Shown piece by piece: positions 9,813 through 20,374 of a stretch of 64,000 bases of DNA. Origin of the DNA: Symsagittifera roscoffensis (Eukaryota > Xenacoelomorpha > Acoela > Convolutidae); assembly GCF_963678635.1 (NCBI RefSeq), contig NC_087064.1:74986213-75050212 (forward strand). The letters are read 5' to 3'. Made by a program: the position numbers and the translations under genes. The notes beneath the pieces are model-generated. The model searched no databases, was not told where the DNA came from, and saw nothing but the letters and a program-made list of their open reading frames with translations. The stretch's first letter is position 1. Every line of letters starts with the position of its first letter.

Positions 9813-10538
9813 GATGATTCTCCTGAGCGGTGGATGTGAGTTCGACTCTTGGTTCTGATTGCTGTTAGGTGGAAACGAAGACTGGATAGAGCTGTCCGAC
9901 AGGTGTCTATACAAGGGAATCGCAGTGGCGGTATTAGACATCTGCTGCTGTTGCTGCAATTGGTGTATTAACAACGCTGTCATTGCTGGATCTCCTGTAA
10001 TTGACGCGTCGTTTTTCAACTGGGCCAACATTTCACTTTGCGTAATTCCGAATTTACCAGCTGCCTCAGCAATAGCAGCGTTTAGATCACGTGTCGGATC
10101 TATTTGTGGGTTCGCGGTGAAGAATGGTTGGTTAATAAGTGGTCGGGTTTGAGGGTTTTGGTGCACATTTGTTGCTGTACCACCCACACCGGTTGAGGTT
10201 TGACTTGAATTGTGTTGCACTGCTGCAGCCGATATTATTGCACTAAGAGCAGCGGCGTTTGCGGCTGTGGTGTTTGGCGACGACTGCTGCTGATGGTGAT
10301 GGATATTAGAAGAGGGCGGTGAGGTCAGCAATGGATTGTGGAATCCCTTCAGGTCCAGAATAGACCCGTGATACGAGGATGATTTCGAGATACCCTGCTG
10401 GTTGAAAAGAGAAGCTGCCGGTGATCCCGACAGAGCGTGTGGCTGTGGCGGCTGCGGTGGTCTTTGTTGTTGGTGTTGACGTTGCGCCTCCGAGTTGGCA
10501 TCGAGAACCTGAGGCGAGACACTTCCGCAGGATGAGTT
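9813..10538 (-). CDS. HDAC4: Class IIa HDAC, exon 7 (largest exon)
   Basis: The acceptor is ATTTTTTCAG| and the donor ATC|GTTAGT; without splicing the frame would end three codons later. It adds 242 residues (589-830). It starts NSSCGSVSPQVLD and goes through a Gln/Pro-rich tract, an Ala-rich stretch and a helical-looking segment AAIAEAAGKFGITQSEMLAQ. It ends with HQLQQQQQMSN and IPLYRHLSDSS. The last motif has Arg at -3 from Ser, a possible but unproven kinase/14-3-3 site. Phase 0 at both ends fits exons 6 and 8. Confidence 0.85.
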
Positions 10539-11164
10539 CTGAAAAAATAATGAATCTTTCAATGACTAAATGAAACATTTAGCAAAAATAACAAAAAATT
10601 ATTCTTTACAATTTTTTCTAAAATAATCATGAACCCTTTAAAACTCTATTTTCACGCGCAAATTATATTTAGAAGTTCTAGTTTCTTTTTTAAGTTTTTA
10701 ATGGAGTTTGCCCGAGGATCTTCAGTACTGAGCACTGCGTCTTAAAAAAATGACGCTGATTGCTTCAAAGTATTCCAATTAAGTCTAAAAATAGCGATAC
10801 TGAACAAAGTATTTAACTCAAAGGGCTAATTGCCCGAGCTCATGTTGAAGGAATATTAAAACCTACCACAAAGTATCATCATCCTACACAAAAGTAAACA
10901 GGAGAATGAATAATTTTTCAAAACAAAAGACGTCATAATAGAATGCCTTTTTATGACGATACAAGAAAAAAGTTCTTTTAAAGTTCGATCAAACCGTTTT
11001 AGCAGAAATGTATGAAATTTGTTTGGTCAGAATTTTTATAGACTGGGGTATGAAATTGTATGATTGGCAGTTTCGGTCTACGGGTATCTAAAGTTCATAA
11101 CTGCCAACAGACAATTGAAAAACTGTCAATAAACTAATCTAAACTGAAAGAATTATAGCTTTTT
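10539..11164. other. Intron 6, part next to exon 7: nothing recognised
   Basis: This AT-rich intronic sequence has no ORF, RNA or repeat that I could place. Confidence 0.45.
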
Positions 11165-11300
11165 GAATATTTTTCACTTTAAGTTTCAAGGATCTTGTAT
11201 GATTGACATTTTTTCATAAAGCTAACCCAATTAGAGAAAACCTGACCAATAATTTGTTTTTAATTCAGCTGGGAATTCTGAAATGATTTCAATTTTTCTT
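11165..11300 (+). mobile_element. MITE-like family M, core fragment
   Basis: It retains TTTCAAGGATCTTG, TAACCCAATTAGAGAAAAC and CAGCTGGGAATTCTGAAA, all in family order. Both ends are lost. Confidence 0.5.
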
Positions 11301-11304
11301 TCTA

Positions 11305-11757
11305 CAGGGACGAAGCGGAGCTTCGCAACAATTGCGATGCAAAAACACATTGCGCTACAAGATATTGAATGGAAAAAGAAGACCTAGGTACAAAAAAAGT
11401 CGGAAAGAAATTACGAAAAAATTACTTGAAAAAATTTGCAAAATTATAGCTACAAAAACTTCACGTTTTAATCGAATGAAACTCATCAACAGTCTTTTAA
11501 AAAATGGAAACCATTTACCGAGCGGCAACAAACCTGTTGAGCCGAAAACAAAACTGTTGTCATAAAAACTGTTTTCATTATGTTTTAATTTTTTTTGCGA
11601 CCCAATTAATCTGAAACACATAATCGCATGCGAATATAATTGCCCGCCATATAAGTTGACTAAATCGATATAACAAAAACTGAAACTGTTTAAATGTTTT
11701 TAAAAAACTCAAAATCATACTTGGTAAATTTACAAAATTGTGAACTTTCAATAATAC
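11305..11757 (+). repeat. Dispersed repeat 'B', left part
   Basis: The head GACGAAGCGGAGCTTCGC is followed by ACATTGCGCTACA and a CTGTTGAGCCGA box, block for block as at 4953-5400. Homology stops at GAACTTTCAATAATA, where the composite satellite element begins, and resumes at about 13186. Confidence 0.65.
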
Positions 11758-13185
11758 TAGCAATTAACGCACCTTCGGTGCTTCGAAATTTTTCGACAAC
11801 TCATGAAAAAAACCGCATCTATTGGAAACAACATCTGCAAACTTTTAGTGTACTCTTACTGCACATAATTACAGATTTGGTAATTTCGAACTTTTATTTT
11901 TTTAAATTCCCATTTTAAAAGCGTCATCTCGAAAACTTATTGGGCCTCTGGAGAAATTTGGAAGCCAGATTTGCAACCACTGAGACTCCTTGAGAGCAAC
12001 TATAGGGTTAGGAATCCAAAATTTTGTGAACTTTTTTAAACCTAAGATTCCCGAAAAAAAAAAAATTGACAAAAAAACGTCTTATCTCGGAAACTAAAAG
12101 GATTTGAGCATTCATATTAAGAGGGATTTGAGACGCCTGGATGTACGCTGACAAAAAGGTTGTATCTTCATCAAGTTAGTAGTTTCAAATTTTTTGAATT
12201 TCTTTGTAGATAAGTTCTCTGAGAAATTTAAAAAAAAATCGAAAAACGTCACATCTCGGAAACTAAAAGCATTTGAGCAGTCGCGTTTAGCAGTCGCATG
12301 TGGCAAGATTTGCAACTCTTTAGAGTACCCTGACAACACCGAACTATAGAATTGGGAATTTCAAATTTTGAAAACTAATTAATTTAAACTTTCTGAAAAT
12401 TTTGGAAAAATCACAAAAAACGTCACATCTCGAAAACTACAAAGAATTTAGCAGTGATATTTTGAGGCAAGATTCGCAATCCTTGAGAGTACTTTGACAG
12501 GAACTAACTACAGGGTAGGGAATTTCAGATTTTTAAAGAATAGAAATAATTCAAGTTTTCTGAAAAATTTTGAAAAAATCACAAAAAACGTCATATCTCA
12601 AAAACTACAAGGATTTGAACAGTCATATTTGGAGACAAGATTTGTAACTCCTTAGAGTACTCCGACAGGACCTAACTACAGGGTTGGGAATTTCAGATTT
12701 TTAAAGAATAGAAATAATTTAAGTTTTCAGAAAAATTTTGAAAAAATCACAAAAAACGTCATATCTCGAAAACTACAAAGAATTGAGCAGTGATATTTGG
12801 AGGCAAGATTCGCAAACCTTGAGATTACTCTGACAGGACCCATCTACAGGGTTGGGAATTTCAGATTTTGCGAAAAAAAATTAACATAAGTTTTCTGAAA
12901 ATTTTTTGAACAAATCACAAAAAACGTCATATCTCGAAAACTACAAGGATTTGAACAGTCATATTTGGAGGCAAGATTCGCAATCCTTATCGAATTAGGG
13001 GTTAAGAATTTGGCCTCCAATTTTGAATGCCCGGTAAAATAACCACTAAAATCAAATTGGAAAATCGAAAAAACTCTTAACCATTGCAATACACGATATA
13101 GCTTAAACATGCAAAAATAATACGTTGAAAAAGCTTAAACATGGCGAGATAGTGAAGCCCGCATTTAAATAAATAATAGATTAAA
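11758..13185 (+). mobile_element. Composite satellite element, copy 1 (Helentron-associated-like)
   Basis: The left end reads CTAGCAATTAACGCACC TTC GGTGC TTCG, with a GCACC/GGTGC hairpin. The core is about six tandem units of 168-174 bp, marked by CGTCATATCTCGAAAACTAC at about 12247, 12421, 12589, 12757 and 12926. The right part carries CATTGCAATACACGATATAG and two CTTAAACATG boxes and ends near GCCCGCATTTAAATAAATA. The same three-part order recurs at 53085-55860. A defined 5' end, tandem core and microsatellite-like 3' end resemble Helentron-associated elements such as DINE-1 or pearl. The class is inferred. Confidence 0.65.
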
Positions 13186-13510
13186 AACTGTTTGAATTGG
13201 AAAAATCCATGCTTTTAAAAGTAAGCTAACAAAACACAAACAGATTTTACAAATGGCTTTTAAAAAAAAACGGAAAATGAACCAACAGAAAGCTGAACGA
13301 AAACCACGACCCCGAAAAAGAATCGAGACATTTTTTGAAAAGATAATTACAACCTGAAACGGGCTTTAACTAATTACTACTTAAATGATAATAGCTTCAT
13401 TTGAATTTTCAAGAAATTGAGCATGTCAGAAGATGAATGAGTCCTGTGAACAAAGTTATTTGTGGGAAGAAAAGTCTAGTGCCCGATTGCAATACCCTTG
13501 CTTATCGCAA
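13186..13510 (+). repeat. Dispersed repeat 'B', right part
   Basis: It continues the homology to 5440-5730: AACGGAAAATGAACCAACAG, then AATTGAGCATGTCA. It ends with CCCGATTGCAA and a CCCTTGC/GCAAGGG hairpin at about 13490-13508. Confidence 0.6.
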
Positions 13511-13539
13511 GGGTAAAAAAGTCATTAGTTCTTTTTTCG

Positions 13540-13755
13540 CAGAATTTGCGCTTGTCATTATAGAGCGTTAATTTCCTTCTTTTTACAAATGACTGTGAAT
13601 TGAACTTGAAAAATAAATAGCGAAAAAGTCAAACAGCGAAAAAATCAAATTTCGTTAAAAAAAGGCCCAACTAAATAGTGAAAAAGTCAAACAGCGAAAA
13701 AAATCAAATTTCGTTAAAAAAGCCCATATAAAAGCCTTCACTTCGTTCATTGACT
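13540..13755 (+). mobile_element. MITE-like family M, right fragment with internal duplication
   Basis: A segment of about 57 bp containing AAAAAGTCAAACAGCGAAAA is present twice (about 13622 and 13679). The right end reads CATATAAAAGCCTTCACTTCG, then TTCATTGACTCAT. It abuts exon 6 of the HDAC gene. Confidence 0.55.
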
Positions 13756-13788
13756 CATAATAAACAGGCGCAAAGAGACAAGACTAAC

Positions 13789-13949
13789 TTCATCCGACAG
13801 TCGTATCCGGAGTGGACTGTGAAAATTGGAGCCCCCTCCTCCTCCACTACCACTGCCACTTCCATCGCCTCCTCCACTTCTAAAGTTGGTCGTCAAGGTG
13901 TTCTGAGTAGCCGGCAGTTTAGCCGCAACAGGACTTCCGTGGCCGAAAT
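13789..13949 (-). CDS. HDAC4: Class IIa HDAC, exon 6
   Basis: The acceptor is TTAGTTTCAG| and the donor GAA|GTTAGT. It adds about 54 residues (535-588): DFGHGSPVAAKLPATQNTL, a Gly/Ser-rich spacer, then NFHSPLRIRLSDE. The Gly/Ser run is low complexity and probably flexible. The two-base entry matches exon 5 and the phase-0 exit matches exon 7. Confidence 0.8.
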
Positions 13950-14160
13950 CTGAAACTAAACACATCTCTAAAACAATCTGCTTGGTCAACCAAAGTAATT
14001 AACTTATGAACTGTAGAAGCATTGAATAACATATTTTTATTTAGTCCGAAACGAAAAAGAATAACACTAATAAAAGCCGAAAAACTTCATTTAGAAAAAA
14101 CCAAAAGCCTTCCAAGAATATGACTAGCTTGAGCCGCTTCAAACTAAGTTTAATGCTAAC

Positions 14161-14583
14161 CTTGCAGTTGATTAGCAGTGTTGTGAAGAGGAAAAAGAGG
14201 CATTGTTTTGGATTTGTGTGAGGGCGGCGCCGGCAGCAGATAGTCCACAGAAGACCGCTTGGTGGCAGAATGAAGCAGCGGACCTCCTCTGAAAAAGGCT
14301 CCTGCTCCAATTCCCCCTCCCAAGTTGCCTCCTCCACCCGCTCCTGAGTGGTAGTTCTGAATTGAGTCGTGTGGGTTGCTTTTACATGATGCTATTACTC
14401 TATGCGATGGGATATTATGGGCTAGTCCACGAGGGTACATGCCGATCTGACGAGATATGAGACTGTTTCCGGTTAGGGCGGCTCCGTGGTCCATCATTTG
14501 GTCGTGATGTTCTAGCAGCACTTCGTCGTGCGGAGGGTGCAGTTTTAATTTATTCCGAACCATTTTCAAATTGGGCTCCGAGT
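14161..14583 (-). CDS. HDAC4: Class IIa HDAC, exon 5 (14-3-3 site, second half)
   Basis: The acceptor is ACCTTTTCAG| and the donor CAAG|GTTAGC. It adds about 141 residues (394-534). Joined to exon 4, the start reads LRKTYSEPNLKMVRNKLK, a clear match to the LRKTASEPNLK motif of vertebrate HDAC4/5/7/9, whose Ser is phosphorylated by CaMK/PKD-type kinases and bound by 14-3-3 to drive nuclear export. The basic cluster that follows in vertebrates (an RRKDG-type nuclear localisation signal) is not seen; HPPHDEVLLEHHDQ follows instead. The rest is His/Gly/Ser-rich linker with VRNKLKLH as its only basic patch. Confidence 0.92.
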
Positions 14584-14599
14584 CTGAAAAGGTAAAAAA

Positions 14600-14880
14600 T
14601 TCTTGAAAAGGTAAAAAACTTTTGGGTTTTCAAGAAAAAAATAGCACCTCGAAAAACTTTTGAATTTCAAGTATCTTTTATACTTGAAACTTTTTTTGGA
14701 TAATTTTTTATTCAGCAGGGAACTCTGAAAGTCAATTTTTGAAACTAAAAGTCATTCACGTTCTTTTGCGCCATTTGAACTTTTGTTATTCAAGAGAGGA
14801 GTTTTCTTAATTGGCAAATGAATTTATAAAGAACTCAAAGTCAAACTACAGAAAAACTACGGCGATAAACTTTCAGACGA
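14600..14880 (+). mobile_element. MITE-like family M, fragment
   Basis: It retains the core blocks CAGCAGGGAACTCTGAAA, GAAACTAAAAGTCATTCACG and GCGCCATTTGAAC. It starts within 20 bases of the exon 5 acceptor. Confidence 0.5.
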
Positions 14881-14903
14881 AAGCGAAACGGAGCTTCACC
14901 GTA

Positions 14904-15257
14904 CAGTGCTGATTTAAATTAACCGGTTAAAATATACAAAGCTCGAACTTTCAAACGCATTTTTTCTCAAATTGGGTTAAGCTTAGACAAAAAATGAAGA
15001 AAACAAAAGTTGCTTAAAATTTCAACAAAGTAGTTTCAGCGTAATTTTTGATAAATTAGAAAAAGCCCAAATGACCCATTTTTGGGGTAAAATTTTGGTT
15101 GAGAATGTCAGAAAAAATTACAGCATATTAATTCTGATGAAATTCTAAGCAACTTTTGTCTTCTTCACATTTTGTCTTATCTTAACTCAAATTGAGAAAA
15201 ATGCGTTTGAAAAGTCAAGTTTTGTTCGCTTTGTCCGGATAATTTAAATCAGCACTG
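14904..15257 (+). mobile_element. Tc1/mariner-like foldback element, 354-bp derivative
   Basis: The left end is CAGTGCTGATTTAAATTA and the right end TAATTTAAATCAG then CACTG (diverged: GATAATTTAAATCAGCACTG). It is flanked by TA at 14902-14903 and 15258-15259. Compared with 51519-52237, much of the left arm and the centre is deleted. The next copy starts immediately at 15260, sharing the TA. Confidence 0.85.
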
Positions 15258-15259
15258 TA

Positions 15260-15390
15260 CAGTGCTGATTTAAATTAACCGGACAAAACGAATAAAATTT
15301 GAAATTTCAAACGCGTTTTTCTCAAATTGGTTGAAAATAAAACAAAAATTGAAGAGAACAAAAAATGCTTAGATTTTCACCAGAATTAAC
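15260..15390 (+). mobile_element. Tc1/mariner-like foldback element, left arm only
   Basis: It begins CAGTGCTGATTTAAATTAACCGGACAAAA and matches the left arm of the whole copy up to CACCAGAATTAACATA, then runs into unrelated sequence and a tandem array. With the previous copy it forms the palindromic junction GCACTGTACAGTGC. Confidence 0.8.
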
Positions 15391-15462
15391 ATAGGCGCTA
15401 CGCGCAATACACCGAAGGCATAGAAACTGAAGCAAAAACCAAACAACTTGAACAACTAATAA

Positions 15463-16285
15463 TTGAAGAATAACAGTTCTAGAACAAAAAATCGTACTAA
15501 TACATGTATACACCAAAATTTTGCTATATCGAGAAAGAGCCTGAAATAACAGTTCTAGAACTAAAAATCGTACTAACACATGTATAGGTTAAATTTTTGA
15601 TATATCAACGAAGATCATAAAATAACATTTCTAGAACTAAAAATCGTACTAACACATGTATACACCAAAATTTTACTATATTGACAAAGAGCCTGAAATA
15701 ACAGTTCGTGAGCTAAAAATCGTACGAACACATGTATACACCAAAATTTTGCTATATTGGCAAAGATCATGAAATAACAGTTCGAGAGCTAAAAATCGTA
15801 CTAACACATGTATACGTCAAATTTTTGCTATATTGACAAAGATCATGGAATAACAGTTCGAGAACTAAAAATGGTACTAACACATGTATACAATAAAATT
15901 TTGATATATTGACAAAGATCATGAAATAACAGTTCGAGAACTAAAAATCGTAATAACACATGTATACACTAAAATTTTGATATATTGACATAGATCATAA
16001 AATAACAGTTCGAGAACTAAAAATGGTACTAACACATGTATACGCTAAAATATTGCTATATTGACGAAGAGCCTGAAATAACAATTCTAGAGCTAAAATC
16101 GTACTAACACATGTATACACCAATATTTTGCTATATCGACAAAGAGCCTGAATAAACGTTGTAGAACTAAAAATCTTACTAACAAATATATACACCAAAA
16201 TTTTGCTATATTGACAAAGAGCCTGAAATATTGACAAAGGACCTGAAATAACAATCGTAGAACTAAATGTCGTACTTACGCATTG
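15463..16285. repeat. Tandem array, about 77-bp unit
   Basis: About ten to eleven units, each with AAATCGTACTAACACATGTA, then ACCAAAATTTTGCTATATTG, then an ACAAAGAGCCTGAAATAACAG block. Units differ by a few substitutions and indels, so it is an older minisatellite. It sits inside HDAC intron 4. Confidence 0.9.
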
Positions 16286-16356
16286 TAGATCAATTTCTAT
16301 AGCTATAATAAAATACAAAAGATTGTGTTTGTATGTGTAGCAAAACGCCTCCTGTT

Positions 16357-16946
16357 TTACACCTAATACAAGTATACACAGACCAGTTAATTGAAACTAC
16401 AGTGTATCTATTACAAGTATACACAGATCAGTTAAACTAAAGAAACTGTGTACCTAATACAAGTATACACGATCAGTTGATTGAAACTACAGTGTACCTA
16501 ATACAAGTATACACAGCAGTTGAAATAGAAAAACTGTGTACCTAATACAAGTATACACAGACCAGTTGATTGAAACTACAGTGTACCTAATACAAGTATA
16601 CACAGCAGTTGAAAAAAAACTGTGTACCTAATACAAGTATACACAGACCAGTTGATTGAAACTACAGTGTACCTAATACAAGTATACACAGCAGTTGAAA
16701 TAGAAAAACTGTGTACCTAATACAAGTATACACAGATCAGTTGATTGAAACTACAGTGTACCTAATACAAGTATACACAGCAGTTGAAAAAAACTGTGTA
16801 CCTAATACAAGTATACACAGACCAGTTGATTGAAACTACAGTGTACCTAATACAAGTATACACAAAAGTTGAAATAGAATAACTGTGTACCTAATACAAG
16901 TATACACAGATCAGTTGATTGAAACTACAGTGTACCTAATACAAGT
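16357..16946. repeat. Tandem array, 44-46-bp unit with two alternating types
   Basis: About 13 units carry CCTAATACAAGTATACACAG. One type continues ACCAGTTGATTGAAACTACA and the other CAGTTGAAATAGAAAAACT; they alternate, giving a dimeric repeat of about 90 bp. The array stops abruptly at 16946 inside a unit, where the protease-like fragment begins. Confidence 0.9.
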
Positions 16947-16947
16947 A

Positions 16948-17290
16948 ACGCAAAGGTACTCATGAGCGGTTTTTATGACAGTAAAGTAATGACCGTATTC
17001 AAAAGACCCCGTGTGAATAACAGCAGCCTTTACTCCGTAATCACATCCACCAATTTCGATTGTTTCACCAATTGTGACTTCTGCTCTAGAGTAAACGCGA
17101 TTGCCAGCGACAAACATGTAACGCGCAATCAGCAAAATAACAGTATTTGCAATATGGGTTGGTTCTTTAGTTGTTATTGCCCTTTCTGAGATACACGTGG
17201 AATTTGACATGTTACATTAACGGCTTGGTTGGCGAAGTGATTGACCACAAGCTCCTGCAGAAGTTGACCATTGCGTGGAGGACTTAAAAC
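16948..17290 (-). pseudogene. Frameshifted ubiquitin-specific-protease-like fragment
   Basis: On the minus strand, one frame reads LLQELVVNHFANQAVNVTCQ and IPRVSQKG. After a shift at about 17185 the next frame reads AITTKEPTHIANTVILLIAR, and further on IGGCDYGVKAAVIHTGSF then EYGHYFTVIK. The order KGxAxxxKxxxxxxxxLxxxxxR-F, G-x-x-Y-x-x-x-A-V-I-x-H-x-G-S, G-H-Y follows the C-terminal part and His box of peptidase family C19. The Cys box is not found upstream, and the frame is broken. It is probably a relic of a retrocopy or of a mobile-element-borne protease. The family call rests on motif memory only. Confidence 0.5.
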
Positions 17291-17559
17291 TAACGCAGAA
17301 GTAGTAATACCGGACAGATATAACTATAGATAAATCTTTAAAATAAATAATTTAAAATCATTTTTGATGTAGCTGCAACCCAAAAGCAAGTGGACAAATC
17401 TCGTTGGCAGCGTTCCCTGTAAATCGTTGTACGCTAATTGGTGATATACAGATCTTTCTGAAAATATCCTAAACAGAACAATAAATTGAAAATCATTTTT
17501 TGCTTTTAACTACATAGCTAAGAAGTAAAACATCAAATTTCACAATCAAACAACAAAGA
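17291..17559. other. Intron 4, short unassigned stretch
   Basis: No gene or repeat is recognised. On the minus strand a segment near 17390-17450 may be a decayed continuation of the protease-like fragment, but no motif confirms it. Confidence 0.35.
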
Positions 17560-18760
17560 CGCTAACTAAATAAATAAATAAATGAACGAACAAACCAACA
17601 AATGAACGAACAAACCAAAAATAAATAAACATAAATAAATAAACGAATAAATAAATACATACATGAATAATAAATAAAAGCAAAACTAAATGAAAGAAAA
17701 TAATTAAATAAATATAGCAATAAATATCAACGAATAAACAAAACACACCTGATAAATAAATAAACAATAAAAAAATAAATCAATACATAAATAAATAAAT
17801 ACATACATAAATAAATAAATAAATAAATAAACGCAAAACTGAAATGTACAAATAATTAAATTAACATGAAAAAATATATATCTCATGAACAAATAACCAA
17901 ACAAACAGACCCATAATATAAATAAATGAAAGTAAATGAATTAAATAAATACACATACATAAATATTAAAAGCAAAACTAAATGAAAGAAAGAATAATTA
18001 AATAAATATAGAAATAAATATCAACAAATAAACAAAACACACCTGATAAATAAATAAGCAATAAAAAAATAAATCAATACATAAATAAATAAATAAATAC
18101 ATAAATGAATACATAAATAAATAAATATATAAATAAATAAAAGCAAAAGTGAAATGTACAAATAATTAAATAGACATGAAAAAATATAAATGAACAAATA
18201 ACCAAACAAACAGACCCATAATATGAATAAATGAAAATAAATAAATGAAATAAATACACATACATAAATAATTAAAGCAAAACTAAATGAAAGAAAGAAT
18301 AATTAAATAAATATAGAAATAAATATCAACAAATAAACAAAACACACCTGATAAATAAATAAGCAATAAAAAAATAAATCAATACATAAATAAATAAATA
18401 AATACATAAATAAATACATAAATAAATAAATAAATAAATAAATAAAAGCAAAAGTGAAATGTACAAATAATTAAATAGACATGAAAAAATATATATGAAC
18501 AAATAACCAAACAAACAGACCCATAATATAAATAAATGAAAATAAATAAATTAAATAAATACACACGCAGAAATAATAAAAGCAAAACTAAATGAAAGAA
18601 AGAATAATTAAATAAATAAACAAAACACGTGATAAAAATAAACAAAAATAAATATGTACATACATAAATTATAAATAAATATAAGCAAACTAAACATAAT
18701 TAAACAAATAGAAGAACAGATAATTAAATAAATAAAGATGAACAAATAAAGAAACAAACA
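17560..18760. repeat. AAAT-rich microsatellite with 305-bp higher-order repeat
   Basis: The plus strand is almost entirely AAAT/AATA tetramers. A longer period lies over them: ACAAACAGACCCATAATAT occurs at about 17901, 18206 and 18511, 305 bp apart, and the interval between shows the same order of rare words (GCAAAA, CACACCTGATAAAT, CATGAAAAAATAT). ORFs through it are simple-repeat artefacts. Confidence 0.9.
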
Positions 18761-18906
18761 TACGCAATCACGTGACATAGCGCGATATAGTCCAGCCCAC
18801 ATGATAATTGATAACCGTGCACGTTATTTGTCGACACTTGACAACAGACAACATTAAAAAAAAACCCGTTTCACGATACCATAACACCTTGACTAAAGTC
18901 TTCGGT

Positions 18907-19515
18907 ATAAATATAGTGCAATTTTTTCTCCAAAATTCTCAACCAAAATTTTACCCCAAAAATAGGTCATTTTGGCTTTTTTCAATTTATCAAAAATTAC
19001 GCTGAAATTACTTAATTGATTGATGAGAAACATATATCACAAGAAGCCTCTTACACAGTCTAACAAAGATCTAGAAAGGTTAAATCACTAAAAACCTGTA
19101 TAAGAGAAAATATTTTTGCATGATAGACAAAAAATGTGATTTTACAATACAAAACCCAAAATCTTTTCTTAAAAACAAATTGGAAACAAATTACTCAAAT
19201 TTTTGGGCATTTAACCTTTCTAAATTTTTTGTTGGGCTGTGTAAGAGGCTTCTTGTGATATATGTTTCTCATCAATTAACAAAGTAGTTTCAGCGTAATT
19301 TTTGATAAATTAGAAAAAGCCTAAATGACCCCATTTTGAGGTAAAATTTTGGTTGCGAATTTCGGAGAAAAAATTACAGCATATTAATTCTGAGATGAAA
19401 TTCTAAGCAACTTTTGTTCTCTTCATTTTTTGTCTAATCTTAACCCAAATTGAGAAAAACGTGTTCGAAAAATCAAGTTTCGTTCGTTTTTTCCGGATAA
19501 TTTAAATCAGCACTG
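18907..19515 (+). mobile_element. Tc1/mariner-like foldback element, left end lost
   Basis: The arms GAAACATATATCACAAGAAG-CCTCTTACACAG and CTGTGTAAGAGG-CTTCTTGTGATATATGTTTC face each other around about 19135, making a long palindrome. The right end is complete: TCCGGATAATTTAAATCAG, CACTG, TA. The outermost left-arm sequence is missing. Confidence 0.8.
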
Positions 19516-19517
19516 TA

Positions 19518-20360
19518 GTTGCGATATAAAAAGGTGCAAACAATTGTCAAAAACCTTATTCATATTGAATTCGAAAAGTTCGAAACTTATAAAAACCATA
19601 CCGAATGACCTATTTGATTTCACCAGATAAGATCAATCAATAGATAGCAAATGTATCGAAGCTAGCCAACATGACACCAGCCGAAAACTGGAAAGCATAA
19701 TTCTGAACATCGGCTATAGAGCTCTGAAAAACCTTACAGTGCTCTAAGTGGGATGGTTAAAAAATTCGACCAATAGATAATAAAAGTTCACCTGAGCCAA
19801 AAATGGTTCTTTTAACAACCAAATTAAGCGCAGCGATTCAGATGCAAAAACAATGAAAGCCAGAACCATGGATTCACTTTGCCTAAAATCCAAAATGAAC
19901 CAAACTGCAAAACTATATTTGATGATGCACACCTTAAGAGCATAAAATATTATGTAAGAAAAAAGATTCAGCATGAATGGGAAAAAATTTAATCCGAAAT
20001 TTAATGCTTAAAAATTTCACAAAAATATTTGCTTAAATATAATTGATAGATTTGAAAATATAAACCGCAAAAAGTTGGGTGTTTCTCTTCAAGAGCTGTA
20101 ATTAGTTAGATTGCGGTAAATTATCTCAGAAAAGCCAGAATAAAACCCAAAGCGTATATCAACTGCAAGCTAGGTATTTCAATTCCGAACTCTTATTTTT
20201 CACAAAAAGTCATTACAGCCTTAAAAAAATATATAGCAGCACAGAAAAAGTTGGGCATTGGAGTAATCCTAACTGCTTACGCCGCAGAGCAATGAAACTG
20301 AAGAGAATTGACCAACCGAAAATCTGATTCGGTAACGGAAAACACTGGCCCTGCAAACTA
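19518..20360. other. Intron 4: nothing recognised
   Basis: AT-rich intronic DNA. ORFs at 19744-19974 and 20213-20422 on the minus strand show no domain, bias or splice context. Confidence 0.4.
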
Positions 20361-20374
20361 ATAATAGCACTCAC

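Noticed and set aside
9859-10152. 97-codon plus-strand ORF with Cys run
   Set aside because: It is antisense to HDAC exon 7; the Cys run is the complement of the CAG/Gln tract.
17546-18802. Many minus-strand ORFs rich in Phe, Ile, Leu and Tyr that look like membrane proteins
   Set aside because: They are translations of AAAT/TTTA microsatellite and repeat every 305 bases.
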